Below are positions 17,314 to 26,740 of a DNA stretch of 64,000 nucleotides, piece by piece (the first letter of the stretch is position 1; every line of letters starts with the position of its first letter). Made by a program: the position numbers and the translations under genes. The notes under the pieces were generated by a model that searched no databases, was not told the DNA's origin, and saw only the letters and a program-made list of their open reading frames with translations. Source of the DNA: Sandaracinobacteroides sp041675905 (lineage in GTDB: Bacteria; Pseudomonadota; Alphaproteobacteria; Sphingomonadales; Sphingomonadaceae); the NCBI GenBank assembly GCA_041675905.1, contig JBAYSX010000007.1, positions 50,023 through 114,022 on the forward strand, written 5' to 3'.

Positions 17314-18608
17314 CAGCGCACCTCGAGCCTGTCACGGAAATATATCGCCAGCCCGTTGATTGCCAGCAGCAACACCAGCAACACAATGATCGCACCGCTG
17401 GTTTTTTCCACAAAACCGCGCGCCACATTGTCGGACCATATGAACACCTGCACCGGCAATACCGTTGCCGGCGCTGTCAATCCTTGCGGCACGGAAGTCA
17501 TGAACGCCCGCATCCCGATCATCAGGAGGGGCGCGGTTTCCCCCAGCGCCCGCGCCATGCCGAGAATTGTGCCGGTCAACATGCCAGGCATCGCCAACGG
17601 CAGCACATGGTGGAACACCACCTGCACCCGGGACGCGCCGATACCCAGCGCCGCATCGCGGACGGACGGCGGTACCGCCTTGATAGCCGAACGACTGGCG
17701 ATCACGATGACCGGCAGGGTCATCAGCGCCAGCGTCAGGCCACCGACCAGCGGCGCAGAGCGCGGCATGCCCATGGTATTCAGGAATACCGCAAGACCCA
17801 GCAGGCCAAAAATAATGGAGGGCACGGCGGCGAGATTATTGATCGAAACCTCGATCATATCGGTCCAGACGTTTCGTGGCGCGAATTCTTCCAGGTAGAT
17901 CGCTGTCATGATGCCTATGGGAAAGGACAGCAGCAGCGTAACGAGCATCGTCAGCAGACTGCCCTTCAACGCGCCCCAGATTCCGGCCAGTTCGGGGTCC
18001 ACCGAGTCCGCGCCGGTCAGGAAATTATGGTTCAGGCCGGTGCGCAGACGACCGTCATTGTCCAGCTTTTGCCACAACGCCACCTCGGCGTCGCTGACGG
18101 GACGATCATCCTCGCTGATGTCTAGATCGATAGCCCCCTTGGCGAGTTGATCGAGATTGCTGGTGGTGATCAGCCAGAGATCGCGCGTCTGCCCGATCAG
18201 GCCAGGATCATCCTCAATCATTTCGCGGATTTGCAGCCAGGCTCCGTCGGACACCAGTGTCACGCCCGCGCCATAGGTCCGCGCCACCGACTGGTTGATA
18301 ACCGCCGGATAATTCGCGTTGGCCAGGGCCTCCGGATCGGCGTGCACCTGTTCCGCCGTTACGCCAAGCGCTACGGCATCGAACGTAACCGGCACCAGAA
18401 TTTCGGTTTGCCGGAAACTGTTCCACCCCGTCGCCACGATGGTAAAAAGCAGGATCACCAAAAAGGCTGCCGCGACAAACACCGCCAATGCGCCCATCGC
18501 CCGGAAAATCTTTTCTGAACGGTACCGGCGGCGGATACGCGCCTGCATGGCCGGCGTATTCCAGTCCGTCGGGGCCGCGGGCGAAACCGGGGGCGCGCCG
18601 TCAATCAT
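17310..18608 (-). CDS. pstA: Phosphate ABC transporter permease PstA
   Basis: PstA is one of the two inner-membrane channel subunits of the Pst system. The 432-residue product has a long N-terminal extension with one membrane segment at about 40-63 and a periplasmic region (DUF3333 type), then a five- or six-helix permease domain with the EAA-like loop RDAALGIGASRVQVVFHHVLP. ATG 18608 overlaps the pstC stop by 8 bases; starts further upstream would lie deeper in pstC. E. coli PstA (296) lacks the extension, but extended forms are common in alphaproteobacteria. Confidence 0.94.
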   Translation of the reverse strand: MIDGAPPVSPAAPTDWNTPAMQARIRRRYRSEKIFRAMGALAVFVAAAFLVILLFTIVATGWNSFRQTEILVPVTFDAVALGVTAEQVHADPEALANANYPAVINQSVARTYGAGVTLVSDGAWLQIREMIEDDPGLIGQTRDLWLITTSNLDQLAKGAIDLDISEDDRPVSDAEVALWQKLDNDGRLRTGLNHNFLTGADSVDPELAGIWGALKGSLLTMLVTLLLSFPIGIMTAIYLEEFAPRNVWTDMIEVSINNLAAVPSIIFGLLGLAVFLNTMGMPRSAPLVGGLTLALMTLPVIVIASRSAIKAVPPSVRDAALGIGASRVQVVFHHVLPLAMPGMLTGTILGMARALGETAPLLMIGMRAFMTSVPQGLTAPATVLPVQVFIWSDNVARGFVEKTSGAIIVLLVLLLAINGLAIYFRDRLEVRW

Positions 18609-19974
18609 AAGCTTCCCGATATTTTTTGACGATGGCCAGCGCATAGACGTTGAGCGCCAGCGTCACAAGGAAAAGCACAAGTCCAAGGGCAAAGGCCGAC
18701 TGGGTCTTGGCGCTGTCAAACTCCTGATCCCCGGTCAGAAGGCCGACGATCTGCACGGTTACGGTGGTAACGGAATCGAACGGGTTGGCAGTGAGCCGTG
18801 CGGCCAGCCCTGCCGCCATCACCACGATCATCGTTTCCCCGATCGCGCGGGAAACGGCGAGCAACACGCCGCCAACGATGCCGGGAAGCGCTGCCGGGAT
18901 CAACACGCGCCGGATGGTTTCGGATCTGGTCGCGCCCATTGCATAGGAGCCGTCGCGCATCGCGCCGGGCACCGCGGCCAGCGCATCATCGGCCATGGAC
19001 GAGATGAACGGGATGATCATGATGCCCATCACCAGACCGGCGGCGAGCGCCGATTCCGAGCTGGCGTTGGGAATGCCGATGGAAATCGCAAAGTCCCGCA
19101 CGGCTGGCGCCACGACCAGGGCCGCGAAAAACCCGTACACCACGGTTGGCACGCCAGCGAGAACCTCGAGCACCGGTTTCGCAATGCCACGAAAGGAAGG
19201 GGCGGCATATTGCGTAAGATAGATCGCTGTCATCAGGCCAAGCGGAATGGCGACGATCATGGCGATGATCGCGCCGATGAACACCGTACCCCAGAACAGG
19301 GGCACCGCACCAAAACTCCCGCTGCCGTAGGTGCCGCTTTCCGGCGCCCAATGGGTGCCGAACAAAAATTCAATGGGCGACACCTTGCTGAAAAAGCGCA
19401 TGCTTTCAAAGATCAGCGAGGCCACAATACCGAACGTCGTCAGGATCGCCACAAGCGACGCCACGATCAACACGAGCATGACGATATTCTCGACGCGGGT
19501 GCGGGCGCGGAAGGACGGGCGAATACGCGTCCACCCCCACAGACCGCCAAGCAGCGCCAGCGCAAGCGCTGCACTGCCGACCAGCATCGAATAACGCTGT
19601 TCGATCACGACCCAGTCGCGCGCGCCCTGTTCGGCGAGCGGGCTGAAAGCCCTCGCGTAGGTGCCGCTGACCAGCCCCTCCACCTCTGACAGAAAAGAGG
19701 AACGGTCCAGTTCGGTTGCTGGACGGGAATCCGCCGGAATATTCGCCAGCACCTCGCGCGCGATCAGCGAATCGCCGAAAATCATCCAGAAGACCACCAG
19801 CAACACCGCCGGGGTCAGGGCTGCAACCGCCACAAACGCGCCATGCTGCGAAGGCAGGGAATGCAACCGTTCACCACTGGCCGCTGATACCTGACGCGCA
19901 CGTCCACGCCCGATCATCCACGCCAGCACGCCCAGCGGGATGGCGATCAACAGCATGGTCCCGGTGCTGATCAT
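18601..19974 (-). CDS. pstC: Phosphate ABC transporter permease PstC
   Basis: PstC is the second channel subunit. The 457-residue protein carries a long N-terminal region with at least two extra membrane segments (about 5-21 and 46-66) before the permease core, which includes MRDGSYAMGATRSETIRRVLIP (EAA-like loop) and LEVLAGVPTVVYGFFA. Segment SPIEFLFGTHWAPE is typical of PstC. The ATG overlaps the pstS stop by 4 bases. The longer-than-E. coli form pairs with the long PstA. Confidence 0.94.
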   Translation of the reverse strand: MISTGTMLLIAIPLGVLAWMIGRGRARQVSAASGERLHSLPSQHGAFVAVAALTPAVLLVVFWMIFGDSLIAREVLANIPADSRPATELDRSSFLSEVEGLVSGTYARAFSPLAEQGARDWVVIEQRYSMLVGSAALALALLGGLWGWTRIRPSFRARTRVENIVMLVLIVASLVAILTTFGIVASLIFESMRFFSKVSPIEFLFGTHWAPESGTYGSGSFGAVPLFWGTVFIGAIIAMIVAIPLGLMTAIYLTQYAAPSFRGIAKPVLEVLAGVPTVVYGFFAALVVAPAVRDFAISIGIPNASSESALAAGLVMGIMIIPFISSMADDALAAVPGAMRDGSYAMGATRSETIRRVLIPAALPGIVGGVLLAVSRAIGETMIVVMAAGLAARLTANPFDSVTTVTVQIVGLLTGDQEFDSAKTQSAFALGLVLFLVTLALNVYALAIVKKYREAYD

Positions 19975-21008
19975 CCGCCCAGTTCCTCTGCCGTAACCGG
20001 TATGAGGTTCAGGGCGCGCTGCCGCTCCAGCTCCCGTTCCGCATCAGGAAGCGGGATCAGGCCACGCCGGCGCAAATAGCCATCCGGACCAAACGCCCGC
20101 TCGTTCACATATTCGGCGATAAATTCTTCCATGCCGCGAATGACCGGAACATGCTGCTTCTTCACATAAAGATACAGCAACCGCGACGCCGGATACTCCC
20201 CCGCCGAGATGGTTTCATAATTTGCAGGGACACCGTTGATCGAGACGTCACGCAGTTTGTCCAGATTGGCTTCCAGAAAGCTGAACCCCAGGACGCCAAC
20301 GGCGCGCGGATTGCTCGCCAGCTTCTGCACGATAAGGTTGTCGTTTTCGCCCGCCTCAACAAATGCGCCATCTTCACGGATGCGCATGCAGGTGAGCGCA
20401 TATTTTTCCTCGTCCGACTCTTTCAGCGCCTTCATGGCCGGATCACTGGCGCAACCCGCTTCCATATACAGCTCATTAAAAGCATCGCGCGTGCCCGAAG
20501 TCGATGGCTGTCCGATCACCTCAATGCGCAAATCGGGCAGTTCGGGGTTCACATCTTTCCAGGTGCGGGCGGTCTGCTCCTGGCCGAAAGGCCGTGCGGC
20601 GAGTGCCGAATAGACATCGCGCAGCGACAAATCAAGCGGCACGGCATCCTTGCCCTGCGCCAACACGACACCGTCAATGCCGACGCGAATTTCCACAACT
20701 TCCGTGACGCCATTGGCGGCACAGGCTTCGAGTTCCGACACTTTCATTCGCCGCGAGGCATTGGCGATATCGGGATGACGCGCGCCAACCCCGGCGCACA
20801 ACAGCTTGATACCGCCGCCGGTACCGGTGGATTCGACGATGGGCGCGGAATATCGCCGGTATGTCCGCGAAAAATTCTCGGCAACCGCGGTGGTGAAGGG
20901 GAAAACCGTTGAGGAGCCGACGATGCGAATTTGCGTACGCGCGTCGTTGCACGCCGCTGTCAGCAGCGCCAGCCCCATAATGGCAACGATGACGGCGGCT
21001 TTACGCAT
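19971..21008 (-). CDS. pstS: Phosphate-binding lipoprotein PstS
   Basis: PstS captures phosphate in the periplasm and delivers it to PstCA. The 345-residue protein has a lipoprotein signal with lipobox LTAAC (Cys about residue 20) and phosphate-loop motifs IRIVGSSTVFPF, ESTGTGGGIKLLC and PSTSGTRDAFNE. ATG 21008 begins the signal peptide; earlier in-frame starts lie in the phoR-pstS gap. I looked for a Pho box in the 102-base gap upstream and found no convincing match to the E. coli consensus. Confidence 0.95.
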   Translation of the reverse strand: MRKAAVIVAIMGLALLTAACNDARTQIRIVGSSTVFPFTTAVAENFSRTYRRYSAPIVESTGTGGGIKLLCAGVGARHPDIANASRRMKVSELEACAANGVTEVVEIRVGIDGVVLAQGKDAVPLDLSLRDVYSALAARPFGQEQTARTWKDVNPELPDLRIEVIGQPSTSGTRDAFNELYMEAGCASDPAMKALKESDEEKYALTCMRIREDGAFVEAGENDNLIVQKLASNPRAVGVLGFSFLEANLDKLRDVSINGVPANYETISAGEYPASRLLYLYVKKQHVPVIRGMEEFIAEYVNERAFGPDGYLRRRGLIPLPDAERELERQRALNLIPVTAEELGG

Positions 21009-21110
21009 CAGTCTGGCTGCCCCCAGGTCAGCTTCTGTTCCGTCACCCGCGCCTGTCCCCAAAATGATTCGTCAGGCGTCGCCGGACGGAGCCCCTATGC
21101 CGTTTAATTG

Positions 21111-22376
21111 TTACACTTTCGTGACAACGGCGCCAGTTTCAATTCCGGCTGGCGCTACCGGCAACAGGAAGGCAAAAACGCTTCCCTTTCCCGGCTCGCT
21201 GTCGATTTCCACCCGGCCACGATGGCGTTCGACAATGTGCTTGACGATCGCAAGACCCAGTCCGGTGCCGCCTAACGACCGCGAGCGGCCCGTGTCAGCC
21301 CGGTAGAATCGCTCCGTCAGCCGTGGCAAATGTTCCTTGGGGATGCCCTCGCCCTCGTCCGCCACGGCAATTCGTAACATCGGAGAATCCCGGCGTTGCG
21401 CTTCCTGGCGCACGATAATGCGGATTGGTGTTCCCGCCCGGCCATATTTTATCGCATTGGAAACGAGATTATGCAGCACCTGCATAATCTGGTCGTGATC
21501 CGCGAGCACATCCGGCAAATCTTCCGGCATATCGATCTGCAACTCACGGTTGCCCTGGGCAAGCTGCTGACCGAACGCCGTTTTCACCTCGGTCAGCAGG
21601 GGCGCGACCGGCAGGGCCGTGCTTGGCCGCACATAACGATCCAGTTCGATCCGCGACAGGGAAAGCAGGTCGTCGATCAGGCGCGCCATGCGCGCGGCCT
21701 CGCGGCTCATAATCGTCAGAAAGCGCGAGGTCGCCGCCTCGTCCCCAGCAGCGGGGCCCTGTAATGTTTCGATAAAGCCCATGATATTGGCCAGCGGCGT
21801 GCGCAATTCGTGGCTGGCGTTGGCGACGAAATCGGAGCGCATGCGTTCGCTCAGCCGCGTCTGGCTGATATCGGTGACGGTCAGCAGGAGCCGACCGGCT
21901 CCCACCGGAACGGCCCGCAGACGCAAATAGCCTTCCTGTCCGCCGAGAGCGGTGATTTCCCGTATTGTGGGGGCGTCGCTGTCCAGCGCCTGGCGCACGG
22001 CTTCCGCTACGGCCGGATACCGGAGTGTCTGACGCACATCGCTGCCAACAAGGCGCGATTCAAACAGCGTCACGGCTGCTTCATTGGCGGCAAGCACCCG
22101 CCACTTGTCGCTGACCAGCAGTGCGGCTTCGGGCAGCGCCGCCACTGGCACCGCATCACCCTGCGGATCTGCTTGATGGTTCGCGCCACTGGCCTCGGCG
22201 ATACTGTCTTCCTGCCGCTCCGTCAGCAATTGTTCGGTCAGCCGGCTGGCGAACAGCGTCGCGACCAGCAGCAGGGCCACGCCCAGGGCCGTATCACCAC
22301 CTGCTGCACGAACGGCAAAATAGGCCAATAGTCCGGTCAGCAACCCGGCAATAGCGCCGATAATGGCCTGCTTCAT
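21111..22376 (-). CDS. phoR: Phosphate regulon sensor histidine kinase PhoR
   Basis: PhoR autophosphorylates under phosphate limitation and passes the phosphate to PhoB. The 421 residues show two N-terminal membrane segments (about 3-23 and 30-45), a PAS-like domain (about 80-175), the H-box FVANASHELRTPL with His189, the N-box LHNLVSNAIKYG, and the G-boxes ADEGEGIP and GGTGLGLAIVKH. The ATG overlaps the stop of the upstream POT transporter gene by 4 bases, an uncommon partner. A 102-base gap separates it from pstS. Confidence 0.94.
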   Translation of the reverse strand: MKQAIIGAIAGLLTGLLAYFAVRAAGGDTALGVALLLVATLFASRLTEQLLTERQEDSIAEASGANHQADPQGDAVPVAALPEAALLVSDKWRVLAANEAAVTLFESRLVGSDVRQTLRYPAVAEAVRQALDSDAPTIREITALGGQEGYLRLRAVPVGAGRLLLTVTDISQTRLSERMRSDFVANASHELRTPLANIMGFIETLQGPAAGDEAATSRFLTIMSREAARMARLIDDLLSLSRIELDRYVRPSTALPVAPLLTEVKTAFGQQLAQGNRELQIDMPEDLPDVLADHDQIMQVLHNLVSNAIKYGRAGTPIRIIVRQEAQRRDSPMLRIAVADEGEGIPKEHLPRLTERFYRADTGRSRSLGGTGLGLAIVKHIVERHRGRVEIDSEPGKGSVFAFLLPVAPAGIETGAVVTKV

Positions 22377-23899
22377 GTCCGGCCTTCCGCCGCGACCGCA
22401 GCCTCCGGCTCATCCTGCAGCGTATCGAGATGCATCCATTTTTTGACAAATGGCGCGAGCAGCAACACGCCGGCCCCGATCCCTATCGCCAGCCAGCCGA
22501 TCTGGCCATAAATGGCGAGCACCTGTTCCTTGCTGGCCTCGCCTCCGGCTCCGGTCGCCTCGCCAATCTTCCCGGCAACAAAATTGCCGCCCGCCGCCGC
22601 GAAAAACCATGCGCCCATGATCAGGCTGGCCATATGCGCGGGTGCGAGCCGGTTCATTGCTGACAATCCGACGGGTGACAGGCAAAGTTCGCCGGTTGTG
22701 TGGAACAGATAGATCAGAAAAATAAAGAATACCGGAGTGAGGTTGCCGATCCCCGCGCCATAAGCGCCCCACACCAGCACCAGAAAGCCAAGTCCCACCT
22801 GGCAGAGGCCGAGGCCAAATTTTGCGGGCGCGGAAGGCTCCAGCCCACGCTTGCCCAGATACAGCCACATAATCGCAAATAACGGCCCCAGCGTCATGAT
22901 GTAAAAGGGGTTGATCGACTGGAACAGAGATGCCGGAATGCCGCCCCGGTCCACATAACGGTCTGTAAACAGATTGAGAGAACCACCTGCCTGTTCGAAC
23001 AGTCCCCAGAATAAGGGTTGCAGCGCGATCAGGAACAGGATGGCGAATATCCGCTCGCGCGGGATGCGGTCCAGCTTCGTCAGCGCAACATACAAAATAT
23101 AGCCAAGCAACAGCACGCCGGAGACCAGCAGCAGATTCTGGATGATGTGCTGATACTGGATCAGCATCCAGATGACCGCGACACCCGCCATCCCGACCAG
23201 ATAAATCAGCCATTCCAGCCGGACGCCCGCCACACGCCGCGCCAGTAACGCAGCATCGGGCGCCTCGCCGCAGCCGCGCAACCGCGGTTTGCCCCGGACG
23301 AATACCAGCAACCCGGCCAGCATGCCGAGACCCGCCGCGCCGAAGCCATAGCTCCAGCCATAAGTCTCGCCCAGATATCCGGCGACGAGCGTACCCATGA
23401 ACGCGCCAAGATTGATGCCGACATAAAAAATCGTATAGGCGCTGTCGCGGCGCGGATCCGTACGGCGATAGAGCTGGCCAACCAGCACGGAAATATTGGC
23501 CTTCAGAAAGCCGGAGCCGACAATGATGAAGGCGAGCGCCAGCCAGAAGATATGGATCGCCGGGTCTGTCTGACCGCCATCGCCTTCCACCGCCATCAGT
23601 GTATGGCCGATCACCAGCTGCACCGCGCCAAATAATACGGCCTTGCGCTGGCCGATATAGCGATCCGCCAGGTAACCCCCAAGCACCGGCGTGATATAAA
23701 CCAGTGCGGTATAGGCGCCATAAACCAGCGTGGCCTTGCTATCGCTGAACAGCCAGTGCTTCGTCAGATAGAAAATCAGCAGGGCGCGCATCCCGTAATA
23801 GGAAAAACGCTCCCACATCTCGGCAAAAAACAGCACGAACAGACCACGCGGATGGCCGAGCCATGTATCTTTTTCCGCGATGGTTTCCCGTCCGTCCAT
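22373..23899 (-). CDS. POT-family proton-coupled oligopeptide transporter
   Basis: The 508-residue inner-membrane protein has about 12-14 membrane segments and the POT/PTR2 signatures: the helix-1 motif EMWERFSYYGM (ExxERFxYYG) and FYVGINLGAFMGTLVAGYLGE around helix 5. Members import di- and tripeptides with protons. ATG 23899 follows GGAGAG with good spacing. The stop overlaps the phoR start (ATGA), so peptide uptake and phosphate sensing may share a transcript. The substrate is not determined by the sequence. Confidence 0.93.
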   Translation of the reverse strand: MDGRETIAEKDTWLGHPRGLFVLFFAEMWERFSYYGMRALLIFYLTKHWLFSDSKATLVYGAYTALVYITPVLGGYLADRYIGQRKAVLFGAVQLVIGHTLMAVEGDGGQTDPAIHIFWLALAFIIVGSGFLKANISVLVGQLYRRTDPRRDSAYTIFYVGINLGAFMGTLVAGYLGETYGWSYGFGAAGLGMLAGLLVFVRGKPRLRGCGEAPDAALLARRVAGVRLEWLIYLVGMAGVAVIWMLIQYQHIIQNLLLVSGVLLLGYILYVALTKLDRIPRERIFAILFLIALQPLFWGLFEQAGGSLNLFTDRYVDRGGIPASLFQSINPFYIMTLGPLFAIMWLYLGKRGLEPSAPAKFGLGLCQVGLGFLVLVWGAYGAGIGNLTPVFFIFLIYLFHTTGELCLSPVGLSAMNRLAPAHMASLIMGAWFFAAAGGNFVAGKIGEATGAGGEASKEQVLAIYGQIGWLAIGIGAGVLLLAPFVKKWMHLDTLQDEPEAAVAAEGRT

Positions 23900-24057
23900 G
23901 CACTGCTCTCCGCGCCATGCCCCACCCCAGCCGGGATTGATGCGGATGATTGCTCGCCAATGCAATATGAAACAGGCTATGGAACCGCCGCTTGCGCCAA
24001 AACGCCTTGCTGTTGACGCACGTTCGCCCCAACAGGGGTGTGAAAGGGAATCTGGAT

Positions 24058-24909
24058 ATGCGCTTCGATGGAACCGACGCCTATGTGGCGACCGAAGATC
24101 TGAAGGTGGCAGTCAACGCCGCCGTCACGCTGCGCCGGCCATTGCTGGTGAAGGGCGAACCGGGAACCGGAAAAACGGTTCTGGCGCAGGAAGTTGCTGG
24201 CGCGATGGGCGCGCCGCTGCTGGAATGGCACGTCAAATCCACCACAAGGGCGCAACAGGGCCTCTATGAATATGACGCGGTCAGCCGCTTGCGGGACAGC
24301 CAGCTTGGTGATCCGCGGGTGGCCGACATCTCCAACTATATCCGGCGCGGGAAGTTGTGGGAGGCATTCACCGCCCCCGAACTGCCCGTGCTGCTGATCG
24401 ACGAAATCGACAAGGCCGATATCGAATTCCCCAACGATCTTCTGCAGGAACTCGACCGGATGGAGTTTCATGTTTATGAAACCGGCGAGACGGTGAAGGC
24501 GGAACAGCGTCCGGTCGTCATCATTACATCGAATAACGAGAAGGAATTACCTGACGCATTCCTGCGCCGGTGCTTCTTTCACTATATCCGCTTTCCGGAT
24601 CGCGAAACGATGCAGGCGATCATCGACGTACACTTCCCGAACATCCGGAAAGATCTGGTGCACGAAGCGCTGACGATGTTCTACGAGATCCGCGAAGTAC
24701 CTGGCCTGAAGAAAAAGCCATCGACTTCGGAATTGCTCGACTGGCTGAAACTGCTGCTCCACGAAGATCTGCCGGCGGAATTGCTGCGCTCGCGCGATCC
24801 GAAAAAGCTTATCCCGCCGCTGCATGGCGCGCTGTTGAAGAACGAGGCGGATGTGATGCTGTTCGAGCGGCTGGCTTTCATCGCCCGGCGCGGCGGCGGG
24901 GCGGGGTGA
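24058..24909 (+). CDS. MoxR-family AAA+ ATPase
   Basis: The 283-residue ATPase starts MRFDGTDAYVATEDLKVAVN and has Walker A KGEPGTGKTVLA, Walker B LLIDEIDKAD and sensor-1 VIITSNNEKELPDAF. This matches the CoxD-like branch of MoxR ATPases, which act as chaperones in assembling metalloenzymes or other complexes, usually with a VWA-domain partner. No VWA gene is adjacent; the next gene is an ABC exporter 33 bases on. ATG 24058 is preferred over the in-frame 23992 because homology starts there. Confidence 0.9.
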   Translation: MRFDGTDAYVATEDLKVAVNAAVTLRRPLLVKGEPGTGKTVLAQEVAGAMGAPLLEWHVKSTTRAQQGLYEYDAVSRLRDSQLGDPRVADISNYIRRGKLWEAFTAPELPVLLIDEIDKADIEFPNDLLQELDRMEFHVYETGETVKAEQRPVVIITSNNEKELPDAFLRRCFFHYIRFPDRETMQAIIDVHFPNIRKDLVHEALTMFYEIREVPGLKKKPSTSELLDWLKLLLHEDLPAELLRSRDPKKLIPPLHGALLKNEADVMLFERLAFIARRGGGAG

Positions 24910-24942
24910 CAGCCTTCCTCTTACCCGCCCCAAGGCAAGGTC

Positions 24943-26730
24943 ATGACTGAAAATTCCGCATCCCCCGATTCGCGTGAACGGGCCGCGCGACCGCCATTTT
25001 CCAGCCTTGGCCTGTTGTGGACCTACGCCCGCAATTACCCGTGGCAGATCGTGGCCGCCGGCGTGGCGCTGGTGGTCGCGGCGATGGCGACACTTGCCAT
25101 TCCCCAGGGGCTGAAGCTGGTTGTCGATCAGGGTTTCGGTGCGAACAGCGATGCCGATATCGCCCCATATTTCCGCGCGCTATTGGGGATCGTCGCGCTT
25201 CTCGCCGTCGCATCGGCGTTGCGTTTTTACTTCGTCTCGTGGATGGGCGAGCGCGTCGTGGCGGATCTCCGGAAGGAAACCCAGGCGCATCTGGTCAGTC
25301 TGGATCCGGCCTGGTTCGAACTGAACCGGCCCTCGGAAATCGCGTCCAGGCTGACGGCCGATACGGTGATCGTCGAAAATCTCGTTTCCACCACCATTTC
25401 CGTGGCGCTGCGCAATGCCTTCACCTGCATCGGCGGGCTGATTTACCTGGCATTGCTGTCACCGAAGCTGACAGCAATGATGTTATTGGTGATCCCGCTG
25501 GTTGTGGTGCCGATTGTGCTGATGGGCCGCCGGGTGCGCAATTTGTCCCGCGCCAGCCAGGATCGCGTTGCCGATATCGGTTCCGCCACAGCCGAAGTTC
25601 TGGGCGCGATCAAGGTGGTGAAGGCCTTCGGCGCCGAGGCGCGGGAGACGGCGCGGTTCGCCGGAATCGCCGAAGCCACCTTCGATGTCGCACGCCGGCG
25701 GGTGATGGTGCGCGCGCTGATGACGGCACTTGTGATCCTGCTCGCCTTTGGCACCATTACTTTTGTATTGTGGGAAGGTGCGCGCGATGTGATCGCGGGC
25801 ACGATGAGTGGCGGTGACATCACCGCCTTCGTGTTCGCGTCCGCGCTGGTTGCCGGCGCATTTGGCGCGCTGGCGGAAGTATATGGCGAGTTCATGCGCG
25901 CGGCGGGCGCATCGTCCCGCATCCGCGATTTGCTCGCCGCAACCCCCACCATCCGCGCGCCGGCGCATCCGCAGCCCCTGCCGGAACCTGCGGCAGGCCA
26001 TCTGCTGTTTGATGCGGTCGACTTTCGTTACCCGGCTCGGCCCGAAGTTGCCGCCATCAGCAATTTTTCGCTTGATATCCAGCCTGGCGAGCGGGTCGCC
26101 GTTGTCGGTCCGTCGGGCGCCGGCAAGACCACCCTGTTTCAGTTGTTGCTGCGGTTTCACGATCCCGTGCACGGGCGTATCTTGCTGGACGGGATCGATC
26201 TGCGCGATGCAGATCCGGCCGATATTCGCCGCCGGATTGCGGTGGTTCCACAAGAGCCGATGATCTTCGCCACCACGGCCCGCGAGAATATTCTGTATGG
26301 CCGGCCAGACGCGGATGACGATGCCATATGGGCGGCGGCGAAGGCCGCCAATGCCGCCGAATTTCTGGCACAACTGCCGGAAGGGCTGGATACCGAAATG
26401 GGGGAAGCGGGAAGCCGTCTGTCAGGCGGCCAGCGCCAGCGGCTGGCCATCGCCCGCGCGTTGCTGAAAGACGCGCCGATCCTGCTGCTGGACGAGGCGA
26501 CTTCGGCGCTGGACACCGGCAGCGAAAGGCTGATTCAGGATGCGCTGGCGCGCCTGAGCCGGGGCCGCACGACGCTTACCATCGCCCACCGGCTGTCAAC
26601 CGTGCGCGACGCCGACCGGATCATCGTGATGGAGCATGGTTGCATTATCGAGACCGGACGCCATGATGATCTGGTCGCTGCCGGCGGGCTGTACGCGACC
26701 CTCGCCCGCCTGCAGTTTGAGGAGAGCTGA
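24943..26730 (+). CDS. ABC transporter half-exporter (MsbA/ABCB type)
   Basis: The 595-residue protein fuses a six-helix type I exporter domain (about residues 30-330) with an ATPase domain: Walker A GPSGAGKTT (389-397), signature LSGGQRQR (493-500), Walker B ILLLDEATSALD (513-524) and the H-loop IAHRLSTV. It would act as a homodimer moving lipids, drugs or peptides outward. Similar proteins in this group are annotated simply as ABC transporters, and nothing here fixes the substrate. It lies downstream of the MoxR gene and converges on the gene at 26741. Confidence 0.93.
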   Translation: MTENSASPDSRERAARPPFSSLGLLWTYARNYPWQIVAAGVALVVAAMATLAIPQGLKLVVDQGFGANSDADIAPYFRALLGIVALLAVASALRFYFVSWMGERVVADLRKETQAHLVSLDPAWFELNRPSEIASRLTADTVIVENLVSTTISVALRNAFTCIGGLIYLALLSPKLTAMMLLVIPLVVVPIVLMGRRVRNLSRASQDRVADIGSATAEVLGAIKVVKAFGAEARETARFAGIAEATFDVARRRVMVRALMTALVILLAFGTITFVLWEGARDVIAGTMSGGDITAFVFASALVAGAFGALAEVYGEFMRAAGASSRIRDLLAATPTIRAPAHPQPLPEPAAGHLLFDAVDFRYPARPEVAAISNFSLDIQPGERVAVVGPSGAGKTTLFQLLLRFHDPVHGRILLDGIDLRDADPADIRRRIAVVPQEPMIFATTARENILYGRPDADDDAIWAAAKAANAAEFLAQLPEGLDTEMGEAGSRLSGGQRQRLAIARALLKDAPILLLDEATSALDTGSERLIQDALARLSRGRTTLTIAHRLSTVRDADRIIVMEHGCIIETGRHDDLVAAGGLYATLARLQFEES

Positions 26731-26740
26731 GGCCGCCTTA

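Noticed and set aside
18319..19689. 456-codon plus-strand frame opposite pstC
   Set aside because: His/Arg/Gln-rich low-complexity translation, fully antisense to a certain permease gene.
21009..21110. Pho box upstream of pstS
   Set aside because: Only scattered CTGAC/GTGAC-like pieces without the paired 7-base repeat at 11-base spacing, so not supportable.
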